Of a stretch of 64,000 nucleotides of DNA, positions 9,474 to 17,916 are shown one piece after another. Each line of letters begins with the position of its first letter. Position 1 is the first letter of the stretch. This stretch comes from Gemmatimonadaceae bacterium. Lineage in GTDB: Bacteria > Gemmatimonadota > Gemmatimonadetes > Gemmatimonadales > Gemmatimonadaceae. Below the pieces are notes generated by a model that saw only the letters and a program-made list of their open reading frames with translations, was not told where the DNA came from and made no database searches. The DNA lies in NCBI GenBank assembly GCA_022843265.1, contig JALHNZ010000007.1:41612-105611 (forward strand), read 5' to 3'. Position numbers and translations under genes: made by a program.

Positions 9474-10297
9474 ATGTGGAACTCAATACCATCGTCCGTG
9501 GGCCGTGTATCCACGGTGCTCTCAAACTGAATGCGGGATCGGGGCGGAATACTGTGCGTGAGCCACACATTGCCTCCGACAATGCTGTCTTCACCGATCA
9601 CGGTTTCGCCACCCAGAATTGTCGCATTGGCGTAAATCACCACACCGTCTTCAATCGTGGGGTGCCGTTTGCTATGCGCCAATCGCTTGTGTACAGCCAG
9701 AGCACCAAGCGTAACGCCCTGATACACACGCACGCGATTACCAATCGTCGTCGTTTCGCCGATCACCACGCCCGTGCCGTGATCAATGGCAAACCCGCTG
9801 CCAATTGAAGCACCGGGATGAATATCGATTCCGGTTTCTCGATGCGCCCATTCGCTCATGAGTCGCGGAAGCAACGGCACGCGTTCGCGATAGAGGACGT
9901 GCGCAATTCGATGGACCGCCGTGGCAAGAAATCCCGGATAGGCGAGGATCACTTCGTCGACGCTGCCCGCCGCGGGATCGCCGAGCATGAGCGCGTTGGC
10001 GTCGTCAAGCAGTGCCACACGCACCTCGGCAAGCGATGTTTCGTAGGCGGCGGCGCACCGAGTAGCGTGCGCATCATCGCTCACCGCCGCGACGGTCTCA
10101 CGCACCAGTCGGGAAAGCAGCTCCACCTCCACACGAACCGCGTTGGGTTCGGTGGAGGGCTGCGCACCAAAATGTGGGAACAGCAGCTGCAACGACTGAC
10201 GCACCAGCACTTCAGCACGCTCGCGAAGATGCGGCGGAAAGCGATGGGCGAGACGCGCCGCGGCCACGTCGTGTGCGAACTGCGATGGAAAAGTCAT
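9470..10297 (-). CDS. cysE: Serine O-acetyltransferase
   Basis: This 275-residue enzyme transfers acetyl from acetyl-CoA to serine, the first step of cysteine synthesis. The N-terminal helical domain spans about residues 1-165. The C-terminal left-handed beta-helix has hexapeptide repeats, with the active-site His-Asp in [17 protein letters not shown] and the loop [10 protein letters not shown]. It ends in EFHI: the last residue is Ile, as in enzymes that insert their C-terminus into the CysK active site to form the cysteine synthase complex. The stop codon overlaps that of the convergent 155-residue gene. Confidence 0.94.
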   Translation of the reverse strand: MTFPSQFAHDVAAARLAHRFPPHLRERAEVLVRQSLQLLFPHFGAQPSTEPNAVRVEVELLSRLVRETVAAVSDDAHATRCAAAYETSLAEVRVALLDDANALMLGDPAAGSVDEVILAYPGFLATAVHRIAHVLYRERVPLLPRLMSEWAHRETGIDIHPGASIGSGFAIDHGTGVVIGETTTIGNRVRVYQGVTLGALAVHKRLAHSKRHPTIEDGVVIYANATILGGETVIGEDSIVGGNVWLTHSIPPRSRIQFESTVDTRPTDDGIEFHI

Positions 10298-10311
10298 CTA
10301 CAATACGTAGC

Positions 10312-10323
10312 GCGCGTACGCGC
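10312..10323. other. Perfect 12-bp palindrome upstream of cysE
   Basis: GCGCGTACGCGC is a perfect palindrome lying 14 bp upstream of the cysE start, in the 47-bp gap after the preceding outer-membrane protein gene. It could be an operator, but such GC-rich palindromes also arise by chance in this genome. Confidence 0.3.
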
Positions 10324-10344
10324 ACTCCGCGAGCACTTCTTGAA

Positions 10345-10977
10345 TTAGAACTTTCCGAACTTGAAGGTCAGTGTCCCGACCGCGCCACTCAGCGCCCCGT
10401 CATTTGCCCGGGGGAGGTCGCTCCCGTCCACGTAGCGGTAGCCGGCGCCCAGCCCCATGCGGAACCACGTGCTGATGTTCACTTCGGCGTTCACCGCCGG
10501 CTCGAGCACAAAGACTTCAGACGCCAGGCGTTGCGTTGAGGTGGCACCGTTGCTCTCACGAAAGACCTCATAGGTGGCCTCACCGCCGCCGATCAGCGTG
10601 TACCCCGTGACATGAACCACGCGGTGCGGACGAAAAATGTACTCGAACTCCAGACCGCCGTAGTCGAGCCCAAGAGCCGGCTCGTCCCCGTTGGAAAACG
10701 TAAATCCGGTTCGCACATTCTCGCGCGCGAGTGAATAGCCACCGCCGCCGATCACAAACTTGTTGTTGATGATCAAACCGCCCCGCCCGCCTGAAAACAC
10801 CGCGTCTTCACCGGCGATGCGCCCGACTTTGACCACAGGGCCACCGAATCCGCCGTATTTGGTCTTGCCACGTCCACCAAGCAGCGTCTCTTCTCGCTGC
10901 GCGTCGGCCTGACTGGATGTCGTGAAGAGCAACAAGGTGGCGGCTATAACAGCGCGGTTCAGCACTGACCATCGCAT
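10345..10977 (-). CDS. Predicted outer-membrane beta-barrel protein
   Basis: A 210-residue protein started at ATG 10977, which has a CCCGGAGA ribosome site. The signal peptide runs to about residue 26 (LLLFTTSSQADAQ). A Gly-rich stretch (GGRGKTKYGGFGGP) follows, then alternating beta strands to a C-terminal aromatic (FKFGKF), typical of barrel insertion signals. The size suggests an 8-stranded barrel. It is 47 bp upstream of cysE on the same strand. No specific function can be assigned. Confidence 0.75.
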   Translation of the reverse strand: MRWSVLNRAVIAATLLLFTTSSQADAQREETLLGGRGKTKYGGFGGPVVKVGRIAGEDAVFSGGRGGLIINNKFVIGGGGYSLARENVRTGFTFSNGDEPALGLDYGGLEFEYIFRPHRVVHVTGYTLIGGGEATYEVFRESNGATSTQRLASEVFVLEPAVNAEVNISTWFRMGLGAGYRYVDGSDLPRANDGALSGAVGTLTFKFGKF

Positions 10978-11101
10978 AACACAATCTCCGGGAGTGTAGT
11001 GAGCGTCCGTCACTCTACCTACGCTCGTGTCAGGCGGGGGTTTCGCGCCGTTCCTGATGCGCCCCGGCACTGCAGCGAATCCTCGAAGAAGGCGACTGCA
11101 C

Positions 11102-11716
11102 TTACCCGCGCTCCATCGCGGACAGTCGATCGGCCTCGGCGCGCGTCACGTAGCACTGCATGCCCAGCGGGACAAAGCCGGCACTCTGCAATGTGGTGCG
11201 ATACCACGCCGCCGGTTTTGGTTTGGGCCATGCCGTATCACCCACGTATTCGTCGCCCTGTGCGAAGAGCTCGAGATACGCCATGCCGGCCGTGCGGCGG
11301 GCTACTTGTTTCAGCCCCGCGCGCAATGTGGCCGCGTCGAGGTAGTTGAGCATGCCCACGCACAGGACCAGATCAAACTGAGCATCCGCCTCTATCACCG
11401 CATCAAGATCGGTGATCCCTCCGAGGCGGACACCGCGACGCGCCCCATGCGTTTCCACCGCCCAGCCGCTGGGATCAACGCCAATGTACCGCAACTTGGG
11501 GCGTCGCTTTCGCAGGGCCACACCCCACTGTCCTTCGCCGCAGCCGACATCGAGCACGCTGCCCACTCGCTTCTGCAGCACCCACTCGGCCATGTGCAGT
11601 GCAAAATCCACCTGGCGCGCAAACTCCGCTGGCGAGCGCACCCGATGCGTTGGGTCGCGATACCATTTTTCGAAATATTTCTGGTCGTACGTTTTTGCGG
11701 GCGTCGTTTTAGGCAT
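11102..11716 (-). CDS. Class I SAM-dependent methyltransferase
   Basis: A 204-residue cytoplasmic protein started at ATG 11716 (MPKTTPAKTYDQKYFEKWY). Motif I, the SAM-binding loop, is VLDVGCGEGQWG (about residues 53-64); the acidic residue ending strand 2 is in YIGVDPSG; a motif-IV-like strand is FDLVLCVGMLNYL. The DQKYFEKWYRDPTHR start resembles small-molecule methyltransferases. The substrate is unknown. It sits between two outer-membrane protein genes on the same strand with gaps of 124 and 60 bp. Confidence 0.85.
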   Translation of the reverse strand: MPKTTPAKTYDQKYFEKWYRDPTHRVRSPAEFARQVDFALHMAEWVLQKRVGSVLDVGCGEGQWGVALRKRRPKLRYIGVDPSGWAVETHGARRGVRLGGITDLDAVIEADAQFDLVLCVGMLNYLDAATLRAGLKQVARRTAGMAYLELFAQGDEYVGDTAWPKPKPAAWYRTTLQSAGFVPLGMQCYVTRAEADRLSAMERG

Positions 11717-11776
11717 GCAACGAAGGCGAGAAGCGTGAGAGCAGAACGCACGTCGCACAAACTATATCAGCGGCTC

Positions 11777-13924
11777 CTACAGAATGCCCCAGAAGGCGCG
11801 ATCCACATCAATCGCAAAGCGCCACGTGCCGCGGTGCAGGCCTCGCGAAACGTCCACGCGAAGCAAATCGTAGAAGAGCAGCGCGCCAACACCGAGCGCT
11901 GGATACACGCCATCCTGATATCGCGAAACCGTTGGACTCGGATGCGCTCCGTGCAACAGGACCGCCTGCGCAAACGGCGCCAGAAGAATTCGCGACGGTG
12001 ATGCACCGTACTTCCCGAGCGGCAACGATGGAAACGGCACCGGTAGGCGCCATTCGATGCGTGGTGACGCCATCGCACGACCCACAAAGTCGTGAAAACC
12101 ATATCCGGGTCCCGAACGAGGACCACCCGCGTACTGCAGCCACTGTGGCGGCAATCCGCCGCCAAGCGATGAGCCGAGCAGCGTACTCGCCACAATCAAT
12201 CCACCGTTGGAGAGCGGCCACTGCACCAGCGCGTCCGCTTCGAACCGAAGCGCGGTCGGGCGAACGGCCACATCGCGCTCATCGGTACCAGACGCCGATG
12301 AGGCCGTCGCGCGCCACGTCCAGGCGCCATTGCGCGCATCCGTCGCGCCGAACCGACCCGTACGCGCAACGTCCGCACGCATTCCGCTCAAGGACCACGC
12401 GGGTTTGATCGGGCCAAACGTTCCAGAGAGGGGACGGGAGACAAGCGCAAGCGCGCGCTCATTTTCGTAGGCCGCACGCAGCGACCAATGCCGCGCATTA
12501 CCCGGTCGCCATTGTACACCAATCGCACGCGCATCAACGGGCGACGTATAATCGCTGCCGAAAAATAGCGATGCGAGTGAGTTGGTCACTCCCGCCCGTT
12601 CCGGTATGCCCAGCTCACGATATTGCCGTTCGGCGAACAGCTCGATGATCGGTGCACCGCCAAGTGCGGGACGTTTGTCCAGACTGACACGACCCTTCGC
12701 TGAGACATCGTCCACACCATAGCGCAGGCGACCGCTGAGTGTGATCGCTTGCGGCCAACGATGGGCCAATCCAAAACCCAGCCCCAATCCCTCGGTGCGG
12801 GAATACCGCACGGCGTCAGACACGCCCCGTCCCGCGGCGGCCAGCGTCATGGGCCGCGACAATGCCGCAGCACGCAATGCGGTTTCCGCACGCAGCTGCG
12901 CATCACGCACATCCGCATCACGCGCGACGAGCATATCCGGCGGCAACACGTTCACCACCTCGCCTTCGAACGCCCATTTTTCGAGGGAGTCGCGCGACAG
13001 ACTGCTCCACTTTGGCAAAATGAGCGTGAGCGCGTCCACGCCTTCATTCACCGTGTACTGCGACACCTCCCAGTGCCCGCGCACAATGCCACGCGCTGGT
13101 ACATCCATCCACGTGCTGCGTCGCACGACTTCAACTTCCTGTCGGCGCGGCAACCAGTAGCGACCGCGGACCAGACTGTTTTCAAGCGTGACCACCAACG
13201 TCTCAATGCGTCGATCCAGAATCGCGGCGCGCGTGAACGTGAGCTGCAAGCGCACAACCGCCGAGGTTTCGATATCGAGATACACGCTGCCAACGGCGCG
13301 TGCCTTCGACGGATTCCGTGGTCTGAACTGCACTTCCTGCACAACAATGGATCGATCGGGCAAGCGCATGGAAAACGATTCGCCGCGACGATACTCGTAC
13401 AGACTGTCGGCACCCTGTGCGAGTGGATGCGGGACATCGGCTACGTCGAAACCATCGCCGAGTCGAATGCGATCCGGCAGGTTGTCGAGCACCACGCCGT
13501 AGCGGTCGCGATAGTAACCCACACTGGCCGGCATGAGGGTGGTATCGCGACGTCCCACCAGCTGCTGGGCACTGCGTCCCGGTTGCCACCACGAGACGCG
13601 CAGCGCAAGCTGCTCGGTCTGCACAACACGCGGAGGATCCACAAAATCCTCGCCCAACTGCGCGAGGAACGCGAGGAACCCGCGTGCTGTGGCCTGATAG
13701 TCGAGAAGGGTGCTGTCCGCGAGTTGCACACCACGACGATCGATGGCTCGTTCGACACGCGCGAGCGCGATCGAATCATTCCAAGCGTCGCCGCGCTTCA
13801 TCGGTGTGCTATCCGCCGCTTGCTGCGCGTGTGTGACAGGCGCAACGAGCAACAGCCATCCGAAAATCGCCGCCGCATATCCAGCGACACGCAATGGAAA
13901 GAACGCCTGCGACAAAGCGAACAC
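11777..13924 (-). CDS. Large outer-membrane beta-barrel protein, coupled to S41 protease
   Basis: I choose GTG 13924, 7 bp past the S41 protease stop, because an AGGAG site lies 5 bases upstream and it yields a proper signal peptide (hydrophobic stretch ending APVTHAQ). The product has 715 residues. The N-terminal third is a soluble domain; from about residue 330 to the end, amphipathic strands alternate with turns and the last residues are VDRAFWGIL, consistent with a C-terminal barrel. It contains DYTSPVDARAIGVQW and a Gly-rich PRSGPGYGFHDFVG loop, which suggest a surface-antigen-like barrel. The exact family is not recognised. Spacing to the protease suggests translational coupling. Confidence 0.78.
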   Translation of the reverse strand: MFALSQAFFPLRVAGYAAAIFGWLLLVAPVTHAQQAADSTPMKRGDAWNDSIALARVERAIDRRGVQLADSTLLDYQATARGFLAFLAQLGEDFVDPPRVVQTEQLALRVSWWQPGRSAQQLVGRRDTTLMPASVGYYRDRYGVVLDNLPDRIRLGDGFDVADVPHPLAQGADSLYEYRRGESFSMRLPDRSIVVQEVQFRPRNPSKARAVGSVYLDIETSAVVRLQLTFTRAAILDRRIETLVVTLENSLVRGRYWLPRRQEVEVVRRSTWMDVPARGIVRGHWEVSQYTVNEGVDALTLILPKWSSLSRDSLEKWAFEGEVVNVLPPDMLVARDADVRDAQLRAETALRAAALSRPMTLAAAGRGVSDAVRYSRTEGLGLGFGLAHRWPQAITLSGRLRYGVDDVSAKGRVSLDKRPALGGAPIIELFAERQYRELGIPERAGVTNSLASLFFGSDYTSPVDARAIGVQWRPGNARHWSLRAAYENERALALVSRPLSGTFGPIKPAWSLSGMRADVARTGRFGATDARNGAWTWRATASSASGTDERDVAVRPTALRFEADALVQWPLSNGGLIVASTLLGSSLGGGLPPQWLQYAGGPRSGPGYGFHDFVGRAMASPRIEWRLPVPFPSLPLGKYGASPSRILLAPFAQAVLLHGAHPSPTVSRYQDGVYPALGVGALLFYDLLRVDVSRGLHRGTWRFAIDVDRAFWGIL

Positions 13925-13931
13925 CGGTCTC

Positions 13932-15986
13932 CTAGCGCGAACTGTCGCGCACAGCGGTCGCGCTTGCTTCGCGCACACGTGACGTCGCTCTCGCCCGTGG
14001 CTTCGACGCCACGCGTTGCGGTGGACCAAGTCGCCAGCCGGGAAAACCACCCGCGTGTACAGCGGCGCTTTTCTCTGGCAGGACCACGAGATACGCCCAT
14101 CCATGACGCCACTGCACGACCCGATCCGAACTACGGATTGGCGCCACTGGCGCGCGCACCGACACTCGCGCTAACACCTGCGCTTCAAGTGACGTGCGGT
14201 TGCCTGACGGATCCTCAAGCAAAACGCGCCGACCGGCCGCATGAGGCGGAGCAAACGGCAGATCTCCGAAATGCACCGCCATCACCGTGTCACGCGTGGT
14301 GGTGCCCACGATGCCCATAATCCGCGCCGCCGACGGCGATTCGCGTCCCGCAGTCCGAGCCTGCGCGATCGTGTCGGAAGGGACCACTTCACTCGCGGCG
14401 TACCGCCGCAACGTCCACTGTTCGAGACGCTGAAGTAAAACACTATCACCCTGCGCCGCGCCGCTGTCGCCAGCCACCGCACGCGGGTTCTCAAAACCCA
14501 CCGGCGTCAGCTGACCTGGCGCCACAACATCCATCGCGGCACGGAGCGCCGGATCATCAACGGCGGCGTACTGCCACAACGCGTCGTCACCGCGTGACAT
14601 TTCGAGCAGTCGACGCACCGCAACGCGCGTCCCGTCGCCAAGCAGCGCTTCGCGACGTTCCGCGGTGAGATCTGTCCGCGACAGCGCTGAGGCCAGCGAA
14701 TCGCGGAGGCGACGCTCCAGCAACGGCAGCGGCGCATTGCTCGATCCATCAAGCATGGCCTGTACAACCACCGCGTCGACCGCTTCGCTCAACGTGCGCG
14801 CAATCACAGGCGACAGCGAACCCGGCACCGCCGACGGGTCGATCCGAGCCGCCGGCCACACCAAAACGTCCGGCGCCAAGCCACCAGAAACCACCCCGCC
14901 TTTTTCCTCGCGCCGAGTGAGCGCGGTACCGGCCGGCGAGAGCCATCGCGCCGTGGTCAGACGCAGCGAGAGCTCGGAGTTGATGTTGACCACACGCTGC
15001 ACAAAGCCTTTGCCGTACGTGTGATCACCCACAAGGAGCGCCCGCCCATGATCGCGGAGCGCCGCAGCAATCAGCTCGGCGGAGCTCGCGGTATTCGCGT
15101 CGACGAGGACAACCAGGGGCAAGTTCGGCCAGCGCGTGCCGCGCGCTATCTGCTCCTGACGATCGGCACTGCCGCGACGGTCCAGTGACGCCACCAGATC
15201 TCCGCGTGACAAAAACAGGGACGCCGCCTTCACGCCCTCCTCATACAACCCCCCCATGTTGCCGCGCAGATCGAGCACGAGCGACTTGGCTCCGCGATCG
15301 ATCAATCCCTCAACGGCCTTTTCCAGCGCGTCAGACGAGCCGTTCGAGCTAGAGCCGAGCGTCACGAAACCCACGGTGGGCAGGATCATCGATACGTCAG
15401 TGACGGCAGAAGCGCGCCATGAAGAAGGCACAATACCAACACTTACCGTGTCTCGAGCCGCAAAACGCACAATACTGAGCTGAATCATTTCTGCCGAGCG
15501 AGCGCCGAGCGAATCGGAGGCCATATCGGGCCGAGGCGAACTCCAAGCCTCGTTGGCCTTCCGACCATCCACCGCAACCACCACGTCACCGGATCGGACA
15601 CCGGCCACGGCAGCAGGCGACCCGGGGACCACGCGTCGCACAACGACGGACTGCCCGCGCAACCGCAGCAGAAGGCCGAGCCCCTGACTCTCTCCGCGGA
15701 GCGTCCCGCGGTAGCTGGACGCGCCGCTGCTTTCCAGCAGGGCGGCGTACGGGTCGTGCAGCTCGCGCAGCATACCGCTCACGGCGCGGCGCATCAGCTC
15801 ACCTTCCGGCAGCGAGTCGAGATAGTTGACCCGCACGGAATCGAGCGCCGTGGAAAGCAGTCGCTCACGTGCCCAGGGCTGGCGCGCCTGTTCACGGCGC
15901 TCTCCCAGCCACAGGCCACCAACAAACGCCATCAAGACGGCGCTCATGCCCGCGACGCGCCACCAGACCGATCGCATTGACATCAC
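13932..15986 (-). CDS. S41-family C-terminal processing protease with PDZ domain
   Basis: A 684-residue envelope protease. One N-terminal membrane helix or uncleaved signal (about residues 8-27) precedes a PDZ domain (about 95-190, with GSPAAVAGVRSGDVVVAVDG). In the S41 catalytic domain the Ser-Lys dyad is S301 in NTASSAEL and K326 in HTYGKGF. The strand VLDLRGNMGGL also matches the family. Beyond residue 400 there is an extra 280-residue region, longer than usual for Ctp proteases, with a helical part then a low-complexity basic C-terminus. It is followed 7 bp later by the barrel-protein gene, which may be its substrate or partner (inference). Confidence 0.92.
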   Translation of the reverse strand: MMSMRSVWWRVAGMSAVLMAFVGGLWLGERREQARQPWARERLLSTALDSVRVNYLDSLPEGELMRRAVSGMLRELHDPYAALLESSGASSYRGTLRGESQGLGLLLRLRGQSVVVRRVVPGSPAAVAGVRSGDVVVAVDGRKANEAWSSPRPDMASDSLGARSAEMIQLSIVRFAARDTVSVGIVPSSWRASAVTDVSMILPTVGFVTLGSSSNGSSDALEKAVEGLIDRGAKSLVLDLRGNMGGLYEEGVKAASLFLSRGDLVASLDRRGSADRQEQIARGTRWPNLPLVVLVDANTASSAELIAAALRDHGRALLVGDHTYGKGFVQRVVNINSELSLRLTTARWLSPAGTALTRREEKGGVVSGGLAPDVLVWPAARIDPSAVPGSLSPVIARTLSEAVDAVVVQAMLDGSSNAPLPLLERRLRDSLASALSRTDLTAERREALLGDGTRVAVRRLLEMSRGDDALWQYAAVDDPALRAAMDVVAPGQLTPVGFENPRAVAGDSGAAQGDSVLLQRLEQWTLRRYAASEVVPSDTIAQARTAGRESPSAARIMGIVGTTTRDTVMAVHFGDLPFAPPHAAGRRVLLEDPSGNRTSLEAQVLARVSVRAPVAPIRSSDRVVQWRHGWAYLVVLPEKSAAVHAGGFPGWRLGPPQRVASKPRARATSRVREASATAVRDSSR

Positions 15987-16333
15987 GCGACAAGCTTCCG
16001 CTGCGCGACATTGCTGTCGCCCAACTGTCGAGGAACCCTGAATCGCGTCTCGTTCTTTGTCACTAGAATCTCCGATCGGTCAACGGGCAGCGTAGCACTG
16101 TAACGCTGTACGCCCAGAATAGTCGCACGTTCCGTTTACGCCCGCATCTGTACGACGGTAGTCGTCAGAGTTCGGTCACCGTTTGTCTTGCTGGGCTCCA
16201 GATCAACGGAACCAGTGGCCATATTGCTGGTATCGATCGCGAACGCCTTGCGCCGTGCCGACTGTTCGGGCCAGCGCTGCGGTCCCCATTCATTATCAAC
16301 GATGCCTACGTTCACGTCTCCACTCGTGGTCTC
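15987..16333. other. 347-bp divergent intergenic region
   Basis: This gap separates the minus-strand S41 protease from the plus-strand nhaA and must hold the promoters of both. I see no clear terminator, riboswitch or RNA gene. The only structured content is a possible small minus-strand reading frame at 16136-16315 (listed separately). No convincing ribosome site precedes the nhaA GTG at 16334, so its start is uncertain. Confidence 0.5.
16136..16315 (-). CDS. Possible 59-residue small protein
   Basis: A GTG-started frame whose translation has balanced, protein-like composition (VNVGIVDNEWGPQRW at the start, TNGDRTLTTTVVQMRA at the end), unlike the Arg-rich shadow frames around it. A GGAG lies only 2 bases before the GTG, too close to be ideal. 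Its start would be 18 bp from the nhaA start on the other strand. It could be a real small gene, a remnant, or chance. No family recognised. Confidence 0.3.
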   Translation of the reverse strand: MNVGIVDNEWGPQRWPEQSARRKAFAIDTSNMATGSVDLEPSKTNGDRTLTTTVVQMRA

Positions 16334-17707
16334 GTGACGGTCCCGCAGTCGTCGGAGCTGTCCACGCTCGATTCTGACACGCCCACCAGCAACGAACCGC
16401 TCGTCGAGCGGGTGCTGGCGCCGTTTCAAAAGTTCGCGCACGCCGAAGCGGCGGGCGGAATTGTTCTGCTCTTCAACGCCGTGCTGGCGCTGATCTGGGC
16501 CAACTCTACCTGGGGCGATTCCTATCACCATCTGTGGGATCTGCCAGTCACCATCGGGACCCCCGGATTTGGCCTGACGGAATCACTGCACCATTGGATT
16601 AACGACGGTCTGATGGCCGTGTTCTTCTTTGTGGTCGGGCTCGAGATCAAGCGTGAAGTTTTGGTGGGTGAGCTCGCGTCCGTACGGCAAGCGGCGCTGC
16701 CACTCATTGCCGCCCTCGGCGGCATGGTTGTACCGGCGCTGGTTTTCGTGCTCTTTGCTGCCGGCACTCCCGATATTCGCGGGTGGGGCGTGCCCATGGC
16801 CACCGACATTGCTTTCGCGCTTGGCATTGCCGCCATGCTTGGCTCGCGCGTACCCACGTCGCTCAAGATCTTTCTGGCCGCGCTCGCGATTGTCGATGAC
16901 ATCGGCGCCGTGCTCGTCATCGCGCTCTTCTACACCGCGTCCATCCAGGCCACGGCACTGCTGATCGCTGCGGGAGTCATGGCGCTGTTGATCGGCCTGA
17001 ACGTGGCCGGCGTGCGTTCAACGCTCCCGTATTTTTTGCTCGGCGCCATTCTCTGGGTCGCGTTCCTTAAGAGTGGTGTGCACGCCACTATCGCGGGGGT
17101 GCTGCTCGCGCTCACGATTCCTGCGAGTACGCGCATTGACGGCGAAGAGTTTGTCGAAGAAGCTCGGTCACACTTGAATGACTTTGACGCGGCCTGCGAA
17201 AACGATCCGGAAGAGTTCAGCACTACACAGCGACACCAGGAACCGATCTTCGCGCTCGAAGACACCACGCGTCGCGCACAATCGCCGTTGCTTCGCCTTG
17301 AACACAAGCTGCACGGTGTCGTCGCATTTTTTATCATGCCGATCTTTGCGCTCGCCAACGCCGGTGTGGTGTTCGGCGGCGACATGTCCGCCTCGCTGGT
17401 CGACCGCGCCGTGCTCGGCATCTTCTTTGGTCTGGTTGTGGGCAAACCGCTCGGCATCCTGCTGTTCTCATGGGTCGCTGTGCGTCTGCGAATCGCGGAT
17501 CTTCCCGCGGGTGCAGACTGGCGACACGTGGCCGGTATGGGTGCGCTCGGCGGCATCGGTTTCACGATGGCCTTGTTCATCGCCGCACTCGCCTTCGGTG
17601 AAGGGGCCAAACTCGAAGCGGCAAAGATTGGCATCCTCGCGGGTTCGCTTGTGGCCGGATTGTTGGGCTGGTTGCTGTTGATGCGCAAGCCAGTGCGCCG
17701 ACGGTAG
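16334..17707 (+). CDS. nhaA: Na+/H+ antiporter NhaA
   Basis: A 457-residue inner-membrane antiporter exchanging Na+ for H+, important for sodium and alkaline pH tolerance. The signature aspartate pair is present in LAIVDDIGAVLVIALF, and the family motifs FFFVVGLEIKRE and MATDIAFALGI are intact. Between helices there is an enlarged acidic loop (about residues 270-330) longer than in E. coli NhaA (388 residues). GTG 16334 is the only upstream start, with no obvious ribosome site. A 66-residue membrane protein follows 8 bp downstream. Confidence 0.95.
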   Translation: MTVPQSSELSTLDSDTPTSNEPLVERVLAPFQKFAHAEAAGGIVLLFNAVLALIWANSTWGDSYHHLWDLPVTIGTPGFGLTESLHHWINDGLMAVFFFVVGLEIKREVLVGELASVRQAALPLIAALGGMVVPALVFVLFAAGTPDIRGWGVPMATDIAFALGIAAMLGSRVPTSLKIFLAALAIVDDIGAVLVIALFYTASIQATALLIAAGVMALLIGLNVAGVRSTLPYFLLGAILWVAFLKSGVHATIAGVLLALTIPASTRIDGEEFVEEARSHLNDFDAACENDPEEFSTTQRHQEPIFALEDTTRRAQSPLLRLEHKLHGVVAFFIMPIFALANAGVVFGGDMSASLVDRAVLGIFFGLVVGKPLGILLFSWVAVRLRIADLPAGADWRHVAGMGALGGIGFTMALFIAALAFGEGAKLEAAKIGILAGSLVAGLLGWLLLMRKPVRRR

Positions 17708-17715
17708 AGCAACAG

Positions 17716-17916
17716 ATGGAGGAGGCCAGTCCATTTTCGAACGTGCTTGCCCAAGGTGCGATCGTCGTGTTTCTGGCGATCGTACTCCTGGTTGTACTGC
17801 GCACCCTCATGTTGCCATTGGGCGTTTTGCTGCTCTCTGCTATCCGCGATCGTCGGCAATCCGCCGGCGATCCTGTCGAGAAACCGTCGTCGTCAGTGCC
17901 CCCCGCCGCGGAATGA
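17716..17916 (+). CDS. Single-pass small membrane protein downstream of nhaA
   Basis: A 66-residue product from ATG 17716 with one hydrophobic helix (about residues 13-42, AIVVFLAIVLLVVLRTLML) and a short polar, Pro/Ser-rich C-terminal tail. It starts 8 bp after nhaA, implying co-translation. Its last 24 bases overlap the 3' end of the convergent antiporter gene. It could be an NhaA accessory or an unrelated small membrane protein. No homology recognised. Confidence 0.6.
   Translation: MEEASPFSNVLAQGAIVVFLAIVLLVVLRTLMLPLGVLLLSAIRDRRQSAGDPVEKPSSSVPPAAE

Noticed and set aside
12749..14320. A 523-codon plus-strand open frame
   Set aside because: It lies antisense to the barrel-protein and S41 genes, which have signal peptides, ribosome sites and recognised motifs; the antisense frame is Arg/His-rich and matches nothing.
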